Of a DNA stretch of 64,000 bases, positions 9,186 through 17,401 are shown piece after piece. Within the stretch, counting starts at the first letter, position 1, and each line of letters opens with the position of its first letter. Below the pieces are notes generated by a model. It saw only the letters and a list, made by a program, of their open reading frames with translations. It was not told the DNA's origin and ran no database searches. Source of the stretch: Methanosphaera sp. ISO3-F5 (lineage in GTDB: Archaea > Methanobacteriota > Methanobacteria > Methanobacteriales > Methanobacteriaceae); contig NZ_CP118753.2 in NCBI RefSeq assembly GCF_034480035.2, positions 1,156,389 through 1,220,388 of the forward strand, in the 5' to 3' direction. The translations under genes and the position numbers were made by a program.

Positions 9186-9563
9186 CTTTATTTCTCTTTT
9201 TGATGTTTATATTAGGGAGATATTGTTTTATCAGTTATTGTATATTATTTAATGGATTGTATGAATGATTATATCTTTTCTTAAGAATTGTTAAATTATA
9301 TTGATAGTATATACTTTTAATAATATATTTATTGAATATAAAGAATAGTTTATTATTTAAATTGTAATTATTAATCATATTTATTATTAAAAATTTATCA
9401 TTATTTATAATGATTGATATAATTTAATAAAATATAATCAATAATTGAAATTGTTTAATATATGTTTTTACAATTTATAAAATTTAGAAACACTTATTAT
9501 ATACCACTACAAATAATTAAATATAAGGAAAAATCTTATTTGATTATCTATAGAGGTGTTATT
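9186..9563. other. AT-rich intergenic region, 378 bases
   Basis: No reading frame with a ribosome site on either strand. Several TTTATAA or TATATA-like boxes lie between 9410 and 9510, likely including the promoter of the tail-anchored protein gene at 9564. An upstream in-frame start at 9462 is rejected because it has no ribosome site. Confidence 0.5.
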
Positions 9564-9914
9564 ATGAGCCCTGAACCATCATTCACTCAATCTTTAAGAG
9601 AAGAAGGTTTCATTGAAGGAAGTGAAAGCGGAACAAAAAATAGTGAAATAAAAGAAGAAATTAAGAATAATGTAGAAGAAACAGTAAAAGAAACTGTTCA
9701 AAAAGATGTTGAAGAAACAGTTAACAATGCAAAAACAACAGTAGACGATGCAAAAGCTACAGTCGATGATGCAAAAGCTACAGTTAATGAAACAAAGGAA
9801 TCAATTAACAAAAATGAAGTAGTTAAAAAAGAATCCAGTTCTGGTAATTCAACAATCCTAATAGCAGCAATAATTTTAATTATTATTATAATACTAATAT
9901 TATTCTTATTATAA
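9564..9914 (+). CDS. tail-anchored coiled-coil protein, 116 aa
   Basis: A soluble, highly charged N-terminal part is followed by a single hydrophobic helix at the very C-terminus (about residues 93-115, STILIAAIILIIIIILILFLL), so it is probably tail-anchored in the membrane facing the cytoplasm. The middle is built of short repeats, ETVKETV...ETVNNAKTTV, DDAKATV and DDAKATV, and the DNA shows matching 18-base repeats. Such DAKATV/KxTVxDA repeats occur in amphipathic helical proteins of the YtxH/apolipoprotein-like type. ATG 9564 is chosen because GAGGTG lies 6 bases upstream. A 9-T terminator follows. Function unknown; membrane scaffold or stress protein is a guess. Confidence 0.75.
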   Translation: MSPEPSFTQSLREEGFIEGSESGTKNSEIKEEIKNNVEETVKETVQKDVEETVNNAKTTVDDAKATVDDAKATVNETKESINKNEVVKKESSSGNSTILIAAIILIIIIILILFLL

Positions 9915-9926
9915 TTTCTATTTTTA

Positions 9927-9935
9927 CTTTTTTTT
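9927..9935 (+). terminator. poly-T terminator
   Basis: Nine consecutive T shortly after the stop of the tail-anchored protein gene, preceded by a smaller T tract. A standard archaeal U-tract terminator is likely. The remaining bases up to 10164 hold only the AGGAGTGG ribosome site of the next gene. Confidence 0.55.
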
Positions 9936-10164
9936 TGAAAAAAAACTAAACAATATTCAAAAAATATTTTTAACAAACATAACAACCCCCATATATAACA
10001 ATAAAACTAATTTTAACAGCACATTAAAAAAAATAACCCATCTAAAACATTATCACTCCAAATACAAAAGCATTGATTAAACTAAATTATAGAAAGATAT
10101 TTAACTAATCAATAAAATAATAAGAGTAACAAATAGAATAGTTCTATTAAAGGAGTGGTAAAAA

Positions 10165-11310
10165 ATGAAAAAATTGGGATTCGGATTAATGAGATTACCA
10201 CAAACAGATGATAATCCAGAAAATATAGATCAAGAACAATTAAATCAAATGGTAGATATTTACATGGAAAATGGATACAACTATTTCGATACTGCATACC
10301 CCTACCATAACGGATTAAGCGAAACAGCACTAAAAAAAGCAGTAGTAGATAGATATCCAAGAGAATCATTTAAAATAGCAGACAAATTACCAATCTTCTT
10401 TATACACGAAGAAAAGGATATGCAACCCTACTTTGAAGAACAACTCGAAAGATGTGGAGTAGAATACTTCGATTACTACATGCTACATAACGTATGCTCA
10501 TGGAATGAATATGCATTCACCAAAGTAGACTCATTCGGCTTCTTAAAACAAAAAAAGAAAGAAGGACTAGTAAAACAAATAGGAATATCCCTACATGACG
10601 AACCAAAATACCTCGAAAAAATATTAGAACAACACCCAGAAATAGACTTTGTACAACTACAAATCAACTACCTTGACTGGGAAGACAAAGCAATACAAGC
10701 AAAAAAATGCTACGAAATTGCACGAAAATATAACAAACCAATAATAGTCATGGAACCTATACGTGGTGGAGGATTAGCAAAAATACCAGAAGAAGCAGAA
10801 AAACTAATGAAAGAATATAACCCTGAAACAAAACCAAGTTCATGGGCACTACGATTCTGTGCAGGACTACAAGATGTAGTCATGGTACTATGTGGAATGA
10901 ACAACATAGAACAAATGAAAGAAAACATAGAATCAATGAACGATTATCAGCCAATAAACAAGGAAGAAGAGGAAATACTCGAAAAAGTAGCAGATATAAT
11001 ACATTCAGCAATAGAAATACCATGCACATCATGTAATTATTGTCTGGAAACATGTCCACAAAACATATACATATCCAAATACTTTGAATTATACAATGCA
11101 GAAAAACAAACAAAATGGCAGGGATTTTCACAACAATTAAACCTATACCTCACATATATAGAAAAAAATTATGGACGAGCAAGAGACTGCGTAGAATGTG
11201 ATGTATGCATACATCAATGTCCACAAAGATTAGATATTCCAGGATATATGAAAAAAGTATCCGAAGAATTTGATGATGCAGCTGATGCAACAAATGAAAT
11301 ATTTAGTTAA
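10165..11310 (+). CDS. aldo/keto reductase with C-terminal ferredoxin-like domain
   Basis: An AKR-barrel oxidoreductase fused to two cysteine clusters. The N-terminus KKLGFGLMRLPQTD, GYNYFDTAYPYHNGLSE (catalytic Asp and Tyr) and DYYMLHNV (His) give the AKR active site. EPIRGGGLA and the GMNNIEQMKENI stretch follow. Around residues 292-305, CTSCNYCLETCP (C-x2-C-x2-C-x3-C) and, near 340, CVECDVCIHQCP can each bind a 4Fe-4S cluster. The family (COG1453) is thought to move electrons between ferredoxin and an organic substrate; the true substrate is unknown. AGGAGTGG lies before the ATG. It is one of four paralogues in the window (12120, 41798, 51022). Confidence 0.92.
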   Translation: MKKLGFGLMRLPQTDDNPENIDQEQLNQMVDIYMENGYNYFDTAYPYHNGLSETALKKAVVDRYPRESFKIADKLPIFFIHEEKDMQPYFEEQLERCGVEYFDYYMLHNVCSWNEYAFTKVDSFGFLKQKKKEGLVKQIGISLHDEPKYLEKILEQHPEIDFVQLQINYLDWEDKAIQAKKCYEIARKYNKPIIVMEPIRGGGLAKIPEEAEKLMKEYNPETKPSSWALRFCAGLQDVVMVLCGMNNIEQMKENIESMNDYQPINKEEEEILEKVADIIHSAIEIPCTSCNYCLETCPQNIYISKYFELYNAEKQTKWQGFSQQLNLYLTYIEKNYGRARDCVECDVCIHQCPQRLDIPGYMKKVSEEFDDAADATNEIFS

Positions 11311-11362
11311 AACATATTTCAATAAAACTCCACCCCCATCCTCCCTTTTTAAGTGATCTAAA

Positions 11363-11710
11363 ATGGAAAACACATTAAACAACCTAGAAATATATGATAA
11401 TATAAAATTCATGATAAAATACTGTGACACATTCCTAGACTACTGTCATAACGAAAACTTATCCATAGATGGAAACATAGCAGGAGAAATAGTTGATTCA
11501 TTAACAAATCTAGAAGAATACCTTGAACAACCAGATGAAACACTAACTAACGAAGAACTACAAAGTATCTATGAAGACTTATCAGACATATACTATGGCT
11601 TAACCACAATCAATGATATAAAATTATTCAATAATATTCACATAGTATACTCTAAAGTATTAAAAGAAACAAAGGAAATACTCATAAAAACAGGAATAGA
11701 AATGGAATAA
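11363..11710 (+). CDS. hypothetical protein, 115 aa
   Basis: An acidic, mainly helical cytoplasmic protein with no recognised motif. Two Cys near the N-terminus (YCDTFLDYC) are the only notable residues. The ATG has a weak AAGTGAT site. It ends at the base where GGAGGGG, the ribosome site of the next gene, begins, so it is almost certainly co-transcribed and translationally coupled with the TrmO-like gene. That is the only clue to function. Confidence 0.65.
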   Translation: MENTLNNLEIYDNIKFMIKYCDTFLDYCHNENLSIDGNIAGEIVDSLTNLEEYLEQPDETLTNEELQSIYEDLSDIYYGLTTINDIKLFNNIHIVYSKVLKETKEILIKTGIEME

Positions 11711-11724
11711 TGGAGGGGATAATG

Positions 11725-12117
11725 ATGAATAAAATACTATTCGAACCTATCGGTTATATTCATTCAGAATATGAAGATGTTAATCAAATGCCCAAAAGCA
11801 GCACGGAATCATATGATAAAACAGCAGAACTAATAGTAGACGAGAAATACCTGGAAAGTATGTCCGATATTAAAAAAGATGAAGAATATATGATCATATT
11901 CTATTTCCATAAATCAGAAGGATTTAAACAAAAAGTCAGGATTAGGGGTACTGGACCAATAACAGGACTATTCTCTACACATGCACCAAACAGACCAAAC
12001 CCTATAGGAGTATCCACCATTAAAATTAAAGATGTAAAGGATAACATAATTACATTTAATGGTGTTGATATGCTTAATAACACCCCAGTACTCGATATAA
12101 AGAAAATATTTAAATAA
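11725..12117 (+). CDS. TsaA/TrmO-like tRNA methyltransferase (UPF0066)
   Basis: A SAM-dependent enzyme of the TsaA-like beta-barrel family. E. coli TrmO, the named member, N6-methylates t6A37 in threonine tRNAs. Diagnostic segments are the N-terminal FEPIGYIHSEYE, the GLFSTHAPNRPNPIGVSTIKI stretch (family signature RSPxRPNPIG) and a late GVDMLNNTPVLDIK. About 130 residues matches the short archaeal forms. ATG 11725 is six bases after GGAGGGG; ATG 11722 is also possible. The preceding gene ends just ahead, and the next gene is convergent with a two-base gap. Methylation of tRNA is inferred from the family. Confidence 0.85.
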   Translation: MNKILFEPIGYIHSEYEDVNQMPKSSTESYDKTAELIVDEKYLESMSDIKKDEEYMIIFYFHKSEGFKQKVRIRGTGPITGLFSTHAPNRPNPIGVSTIKIKDVKDNIITFNGVDMLNNTPVLDIKKIFK

Positions 12118-12119
12118 TG

Positions 12120-13229
12120 TTACTCATAGAATTTAGCAACTATTTTTAACATTTCAGGTATATTAATATGTTGTGGACAGTAGTCTACACATGAATTACA
12201 TTCAATACAATCAGATGCATATATATTATCAGCTGATACTAAGTTTCTATAGTACATGCCCAGTGAATGATTATTATCAAGAAGATGCTGTGAATTATAT
12301 AATTCAAAGAATTGGGGGATGCGTATACCCTTTGGACAATAATCTGTACAGTAATTACAGGATGTGCAGTTAATATTCTTATTATCAGATATTTTTATAA
12401 CAACTTTTTCTAATAAATCATAATCTTCGTGAATGAGCTTTTTGAAACTGTCATGTATTGCTATGTTTTCTTTTACCTCCTCCAGGCTATTCATTCCACT
12501 TAACACTACCAGTATATTATCTAAGGAATAATTAAATCTGAAACACCATTCCAGGGGACTATTACTAGTATCATAATCATTTAGCATCTTTTGAGCTTCA
12601 CTTGGCAAGTTCAGTAAAGAACCTCCTTTTAATCCTTCCATGATAATAACTTTCTTTGCATATTTACATGCTACATTGTAACATTCTTTTGCATTGATAA
12701 CCTTATTATTCCAGTCCAAATAGTTAATTTGTAACTGCACAACCTCTATTTCGGGGTGATTAACTAATATTTCCTCTAGAAACTCCGGACTGTCATGACA
12801 GGATATGCCTATGTGCTTAATTTTTCCTTCTTCCTTCTTTTCATTTATGAATTTAAAAGAATCTATGCGAGTAAATTTATCCTTATGCTTACTACTTACA
12901 TTATGTAACAGATAATAATCAAAATAGTCTACTCCACACTTTTCTAATTGTTCATTAAAAATTTCTTCCATATCCTCTTCTTTTTCCAGATTAAAAATTG
13001 GCAGTTTACTTGTTAATATGAATGATTCACGCGGATACCTCTCGGTTAATACTTCTTTAACTATTAATTCACTGCTGCCCTTATGATATACATGAGCAGT
13101 ATCAAAATAGTTAAATCCTTTACTCATATAATAATCTATCATTTCCTTTACTTTATCCACATCAATAAGTTCTATTTTATCGTTTAATACGGGTAATCTC
13201 ATTAATCCAAAGCCTAACTTTTTTAACAT
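12120..13229 (-). CDS. aldo/keto reductase with C-terminal ferredoxin-like domain (paralogue 2)
   Basis: Same architecture as the gene at 10165 and clearly homologous. It shows KKLGFGLMRLPVLND, GFNYFDTAHVYHKGSSE, DYYLLHNVSS, EGLKGGSLL and GMNSLEEVKENI. The Cys clusters are CTSCNYCTDYCP near residue 293 and CIECNSCVDYCP near 340. The catalytic Asp, Tyr, Lys and His of AKR enzymes are retained. ATG 13229 is preceded by AGGAAAGTG. It faces the TrmO-like gene tail to tail. Physiological partner unknown; a ferredoxin-linked carbonyl reductase is the best guess. Confidence 0.9.
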   Translation of the reverse strand: MLKKLGFGLMRLPVLNDKIELIDVDKVKEMIDYYMSKGFNYFDTAHVYHKGSSELIVKEVLTERYPRESFILTSKLPIFNLEKEEDMEEIFNEQLEKCGVDYFDYYLLHNVSSKHKDKFTRIDSFKFINEKKEEGKIKHIGISCHDSPEFLEEILVNHPEIEVVQLQINYLDWNNKVINAKECYNVACKYAKKVIIMEGLKGGSLLNLPSEAQKMLNDYDTSNSPLEWCFRFNYSLDNILVVLSGMNSLEEVKENIAIHDSFKKLIHEDYDLLEKVVIKISDNKNINCTSCNYCTDYCPKGIRIPQFFELYNSQHLLDNNHSLGMYYRNLVSADNIYASDCIECNSCVDYCPQHINIPEMLKIVAKFYE

Positions 13230-13339
13230 TAATACACACTTTCCTTTTAGATATTATATGTTTTTACTGATATTTTATATTTCTATTAAAGGAAGATTTA
13301 AAAACTAATACATTATAAATATATTATAAGGTGTTTAAC

Positions 13340-13552
13340 ATGAAAATTAAATGTGATATATGTGGATATGAATTTGACCATACTGAAGCTGAAACATGTG
13401 ACTGTGGATATGATCCGGCATCAGCTAACTTAAAATGTCCAAAATGTATGATAGACTTAATTCTTCCACCAGAACTTGAGGAAGAAAGACAAAAAGAGAT
13501 TGATAAAAATTCTATTTACAGTAAATTAGAAAGAGAACTGGAAGATAAATAA
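13340..13552 (+). CDS. small zinc-ribbon protein, 70 aa
   Basis: An N-terminal CDICG, a central CDCG and a CPKC give three Cys pairs, consistent with one or two zinc sites. The acidic C-terminal third (LEEERQKEIDKNSIYSKLERELEDK) should be one helix. ATG 13340 is chosen because AAGGTG lies seven bases upstream; that GTG is itself a possible but unlikely start. The stand-alone gene is preceded by a short promoter region and followed by an 8-T run at about 13574. Function unknown. Confidence 0.75.
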   Translation: MKIKCDICGYEFDHTEAETCDCGYDPASANLKCPKCMIDLILPPELEEERQKEIDKNSIYSKLERELEDK

Positions 13553-13655
13553 TAATTTATCTTCAAAAAATACTTTTTTTTATGGGGATTTATGTTTCAT
13601 AGAAAAAAATGATGAAAAAATATTATTTCTTCTATGACCCAATAAATTCGATAAC

Positions 13656-15359
13656 TTATGTTAAACATTCATTTATCCAGCTAATTAAATTACCAGTACT
13701 GTTACCCTTTCTTTCAGCAGTAGTATGACCTTGACCCCAAACAGTTTCAAAGACAACACTTTCAACACCACTAGTCTGATTTAAAACTAAAGCAAGATCA
13801 GCCTCAGTAGTTAAAGCTGTATTTCCTTGTTCAATACCTGATATTATCCTCCAATACTTAGCAACTTTAGAAGATTGATAACCATCATAACCTTCACAGA
13901 TAAAATACATGGGATTATACATGTTAACGCGTGTCTGAATACTATTATTTAAAGCATCAACCTTTGATAAGTCATTTTTATAATCATCTATAATTGTTCT
14001 GTTAAAATCTTCATAAGATGAATATTTATCACTATTATTTTCTAATAAATCAGCAAATACTTTATTAAAATGTAATGAATCAGAATTGTTAATACCGAAT
14101 AAGTCATTCTGTGATTGATTACGATTCACATTATCAAATGCTCCAATTCTCTTTGTAGGCTTTTTAAATGTTTTTACAAAACCTTCAATATTATCAACTT
14201 CAACGGTATTATTCTCTGCATAGTAGTCAACCCAATAAATTTTATTATTTAAAGAATCCACATACTCCTGAGCATTATTATAAGTTTTAATTTCTCCAGT
14301 ACTGTTAGAAGTATATGGGAATTCTGTATCCTTTAAGAAATTATTTAATGAATCTTCAATTACTGATTTAATATAATCATAATAAGTACCATTATTATAA
14401 ATACCGGTACTTGATTTTTCTAATTTTAATTCTTTTCCATTAGAATCTTTTAAATTCAGATTATTAATATAATTTGCATATTCAATGGCTAAATCATCAG
14501 ATAAGCTAGAAGTCCAAGAATTGTCTTCTCTAACACCATTATCCGAGTATTGACCTATATTCCATTCATATGAGAAATCTGCAGAATCGAAACTAGTTAT
14601 AGGACACCAGCACATTGAACCAGTCACATTATCTGATATACTTTTTCCTTCTTTATCAACCATAGCTGCTCCAATACTTTCAAGATAAGGATAATATAAT
14701 TCACTGTCTCCAGTAGTGCCTAATAATGCACTCTGTCCACCTCCTCCGCTATGACCAAAAGTAAATAGGTTATCAGTGTTACCTGGTAGTGTGTCATTAT
14801 TAAATCGTAAATACCTTATTGCAGCCTTTAAGTCCGTAACTCCCCATGGTGCACCTCCATTGTATGTGATGTTATTTTGTTTTCCTCTACAACCAGGATA
14901 TACATAGATCATACCGTTACTTGTATAATTTGCAGCTTCCTCTCCACTATAAGTATCTGGTGATTTACGTTCAGTATATCCTCCAGTGTGGATTGGCATT
15001 AGTAATGGTGCATTTTTTGCAGTGAAGTTTCCAATTTTTTCATCTGTTACTTTACAAGTATAGGTGCCGTTTTTATTGTCTGTTGCATTGAAGTATTTGC
15101 CTGGAACATATATTGCTAAACTTTCATGTTCACTTGTTTCGGGGTTTGTGCAATAAACAAGACCTAATTGATAATAAATGTCATTCTCAGAATCATATTT
15201 CCAGTTATTCATATTTATTGATAACTTTTGTGTTAATTCAGTTGTATTATAATCCTTTTTATGTTGATTTTCATGATTTTTGTTATTTATGTATAGTCCA
15301 CTAATAATAATGATAAGTAATACAAATGTAATAATTAATAATTTATGTATTTTTTTCAT
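13656..15359 (-). CDS. secreted tannase/feruloyl-esterase-like alpha/beta hydrolase
   Basis: A 567-residue extracytoplasmic protein. The Lys-rich start and hydrophobic helix (about residues 6-24, LLIITFVLLIIIISGLYI) form a signal or membrane anchor, followed by a Lys/Asn linker. The body resembles bacterial tannases. YPGCRGKQN and APWGVTDLKAAIRYLRFN lead to GHSGGGGQSALLG near residue 200, where the nucleophile Ser sits in GxSxGG. A large insertion then precedes VWGQGHTTAE near 545, which supplies the catalytic His; the Asp should be about 30 residues earlier (EADLALVLN). Tannases cleave galloyl and related phenolic esters; the substrate here is inferred. ATG 15359 is used and has no strong ribosome site. 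Convergent with the zinc-ribbon gene, divergent from ribB. Confidence 0.75.
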   Translation of the reverse strand: MKKIHKLLIITFVLLIIIISGLYINNKNHENQHKKDYNTTELTQKLSINMNNWKYDSENDIYYQLGLVYCTNPETSEHESLAIYVPGKYFNATDNKNGTYTCKVTDEKIGNFTAKNAPLLMPIHTGGYTERKSPDTYSGEEAANYTSNGMIYVYPGCRGKQNNITYNGGAPWGVTDLKAAIRYLRFNNDTLPGNTDNLFTFGHSGGGGQSALLGTTGDSELYYPYLESIGAAMVDKEGKSISDNVTGSMCWCPITSFDSADFSYEWNIGQYSDNGVREDNSWTSSLSDDLAIEYANYINNLNLKDSNGKELKLEKSSTGIYNNGTYYDYIKSVIEDSLNNFLKDTEFPYTSNSTGEIKTYNNAQEYVDSLNNKIYWVDYYAENNTVEVDNIEGFVKTFKKPTKRIGAFDNVNRNQSQNDLFGINNSDSLHFNKVFADLLENNSDKYSSYEDFNRTIIDDYKNDLSKVDALNNSIQTRVNMYNPMYFICEGYDGYQSSKVAKYWRIISGIEQGNTALTTEADLALVLNQTSGVESVVFETVWGQGHTTAERKGNSTGNLISWINECLT

Positions 15360-15698
15360 AATTATCAACTAACAACTTTTTTTTATAATAATGCTTTTTG
15401 ATATAATTATATTTATCTAAATAGTATTTAATTAATTCTAATAGTCATATGCTTTCGAAAGAGTTTATTACAATTAATGCTAATAGTTAATATAAAATAT
15501 TTTTTTTGAACTTTTTATCATATTTCAATATATGGATGTATTATGTGTTTATTAATATTGCGATTAATAAGGATTTTTTATTAAAACAATTAAATAATAA
15601 TGATAATATTGTTTAGAGATTAATAATTACTTAAATTTACTAAAATATTAAAAAAACATATTAATAAAGAATTGGATATATTAATATATAAAGTTATA

Positions 15699-15830
15699 AT
15701 TCTCAGGGCGAGGTGAAAGTCCTCACCGGTGGTAAAAAAAATTATTTATAAGTCCACGTGCAAAGAAAATATTTTTTGCTGATTTGGTGAAAATCCAAAA
15801 CCGACGGTTAAAGTCCGGATGATAGAGAAT
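15699..15830 (+). ncRNA. FMN riboswitch (RFN element)
   Basis: All hallmark segments of the RFN aptamer are present in order. P1 forms from ATTCTC (15699-15704) and GAGAAT (15825-15830). AGGGCGAGGTGAAAGTCCTC, ACCGGTGGTA and AAGTCCACG come next. GCTGATTTGGTGAAAATCCA and ACCGACGGTTAAAGTCCGGAT complete the core. A variable A/T-rich hairpin replaces the usual P3 tip. Between aptamer and ribB is a 74-base expression region with an AGCCCTG segment and the GAGGAGAT ribosome site. Binding of FMN should reduce ribB expression; whether by early termination or by masking the ribosome site is not clear. A TATA-like tract at 15676-15690 may be the promoter. Confidence 0.95.
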
Positions 15831-15904
15831 ATAAAATATCTAATTCTTATTTTATTAGCCCTGTTTCATTAAAAAAAATAATAAAAGATAATAGAGGAGA
15901 TAAT

Positions 15905-16537
15905 ATGGAACATGAAGAAATGTTAACAGGTAATTACAAAGAAAGAGTAGAAACTGCAGTAGAAGCTATAAAGAACAAAAAAGGTGTAATAGTAACCGAT
16001 GACGAATCACGAGAAAACGAAGGAGATATGTTCTTTTCTGCTCAATATGTTACTAATGAACAAATGGCATTATTAATAAGAGAAGGTAGTGGAATAGTTT
16101 GTCTATGTATGACAGAAGAAAAGGCAGATGAACTAGAATTACCATTAATGGTAGAAGACAATACAAGTACATATGGTACAGGATTTACAATTACAATCGA
16201 AGCAGCAGAAGGAGTAACTACAGGGGTTTCAGCTGCTGATCGTGTAACAACTGTTAGAGCCGCATCCAATGATGATGCTAAACCTGAAGATTTACATCAT
16301 CCTGGTCATGTATTCCCCTTACGTGCTAAAAATGGTGGAGTACTTGAAAGGGATGGTCATACTGAAGCTAATATAGAATTAATGAAACTTGCAGGTCTTA
16401 AACCAATGGGAGTTTTATGTGAAATAACTAATCCTGATGGTACTATGGCTAGAATGCCTGAGATTATCGAGTTTTCTAAAGTTCATGATATGCCGATAGT
16501 TACTATTAATGATATTATTCAGTACATATCTGAATAA
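15905..16537 (+). CDS. ribB: 3,4-dihydroxy-2-butanone 4-phosphate synthase
   Basis: Converts ribulose 5-phosphate to 3,4-dihydroxy-2-butanone 4-phosphate and formate, giving the four-carbon unit of riboflavin. The active-site loop [10 protein letters not shown] is at residues 32-41. [12 protein letters not shown]-type and TTGVSAADR segments follow. [11 protein letters not shown] and RDGHTEAN near residue 150 supply the other metal and substrate ligands. It is monofunctional (210 residues), with no GTP cyclohydrolase II domain, as expected in an archaeon. GAGGAGAT precedes ATG 15905. It lies directly behind an FMN riboswitch and has no downstream rib partner, so only this step is under that control here. 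The sequence looks bacterial-like, suggesting the riboswitch and gene travelled together. Confidence 0.96.
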   Translation: MEHEEMLTGNYKERVETAVEAIKNKKGVIVTDDESRENEGDMFFSAQYVTNEQMALLIREGSGIVCLCMTEEKADELELPLMVEDNTSTYGTGFTITIEAAEGVTTGVSAADRVTTVRAASNDDAKPEDLHHPGHVFPLRAKNGGVLERDGHTEANIELMKLAGLKPMGVLCEITNPDGTMARMPEIIEFSKVHDMPIVTINDIIQYISE

Positions 16538-16671
16538 TTATTATTACTTAAATGTTGATGTTTTGTATTGGTTATGTTTACTTTCTAGTAATTATGTATT
16601 GATTTTTTAATTATTCTAGCTAGTAAACATGTAAAAAATATATGTTATATCATATAGGGTGGGGGTTATGA

Positions 16672-16941
16672 ATGGCACAAAAAAATATAATTATTGCATT
16701 GATTTTATCATTTTTCTTTACTGGTCTTGGACAAGCATATAATGGTTTAGTTATTAGGGGAATAGTTAGTTTTGTAATTGCTATCGTATTGGGATTTTTA
16801 AACATTTATGTTTCAAGAATATTTGTAATATTTGCTTTAATTTGGGCATTATATGTTTTATATGACACATACCAATGTACTAATGCTATAAACAATAACG
16901 AAGCAATTCCAAAGTTTTTAACACAATTTGATTTAGAATAA
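16672..16941 (+). CDS. small membrane protein, TM2-like, 89 aa
   Basis: Two or three hydrophobic helices with the motif GLGQAYNGLVIRGIVSF near residue 20, typical of TM2/DUF5683-type proteins in which a Gly-rich turn joins helices. The C-terminal NNNEAIPKFL tail is soluble. A strong GGGTGGGGG site lies 6 bases before ATG 16672. The C-terminal half of the protein at 20531 has the same pattern (GLGYAYVGKWGEGIVLF), so the two are likely paralogues. Function unknown. Confidence 0.75.
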   Translation: MAQKNIIIALILSFFFTGLGQAYNGLVIRGIVSFVIAIVLGFLNIYVSRIFVIFALIWALYVLYDTYQCTNAINNNEAIPKFLTQFDLE

Positions 16942-17029
16942 ACAAGTTATTATAAGTTCTAAACAATTTTTTTAAAATTTATTATTAAATTAGTTAAATA
17001 TAAAATTATAATATATATAGGTGGTAGTA

Positions 17030-17401
17030 ATGTTACTAGAATGCTTAGCAGTTGGTCTTGGGGGCTTTATTGGTTCCGTACTAAGATATATCATAGGATT
17101 AATACCAATACAAGAAACAAGCATATTTCCAATAAATACTTTCATAATTAACATACTTGGAACAGTATTAATTTCAATCATAGCATTTTACATTACCCAA
17201 AATGTAAACTATGATGAAAACCTCATATTATTCCTTAAAGTAGGTCTTTGTGGAGGATTCACAACATTCTCAACATTTGCTCTGGAAACAGGAGATCTTA
17301 TCAAATCAGGAAATGCAGAGATTGCTTTCATATATGTATTACTAAGTGTAATAATTGGTGTAACAGTAATATTCATTCCAGAACTATTAGTAAATTCATA
17401 A
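17030..17401 (+). CDS. crcB: fluoride-specific channel Fluc/CrcB
   Basis: A four-helix membrane protein that exports fluoride as a dual-topology dimer. Family motifs are GGFIGSVLRYIIG near residue 10, FPINTFIINILGTVLIS near 35 (the N residue lining the pore) and GLCGGFTTFSTFALE near 75, whose Phe and Thr/Ser residues form the fluoride path and central Na+ site. 123 residues is normal. ATG 17030 is chosen because TAGGTGG overlaps the alternative GTG at 17021. No fluoride riboswitch is visible upstream. The last six bases overlap the convergent SWIM-zinc gene. Confidence 0.93.
   Translation: MLLECLAVGLGGFIGSVLRYIIGLIPIQETSIFPINTFIINILGTVLISIIAFYITQNVNYDENLILFLKVGLCGGFTTFSTFALETGDLIKSGNAEIAFIYVLLSVIIGVTVIFIPELLVNS

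Noticed and set aside
16942-17029. Fluoride riboswitch before crcB
   Set aside because: The short leader lacks the conserved GGCGAUGG-type core and pseudoknot segments of the crcB motif.
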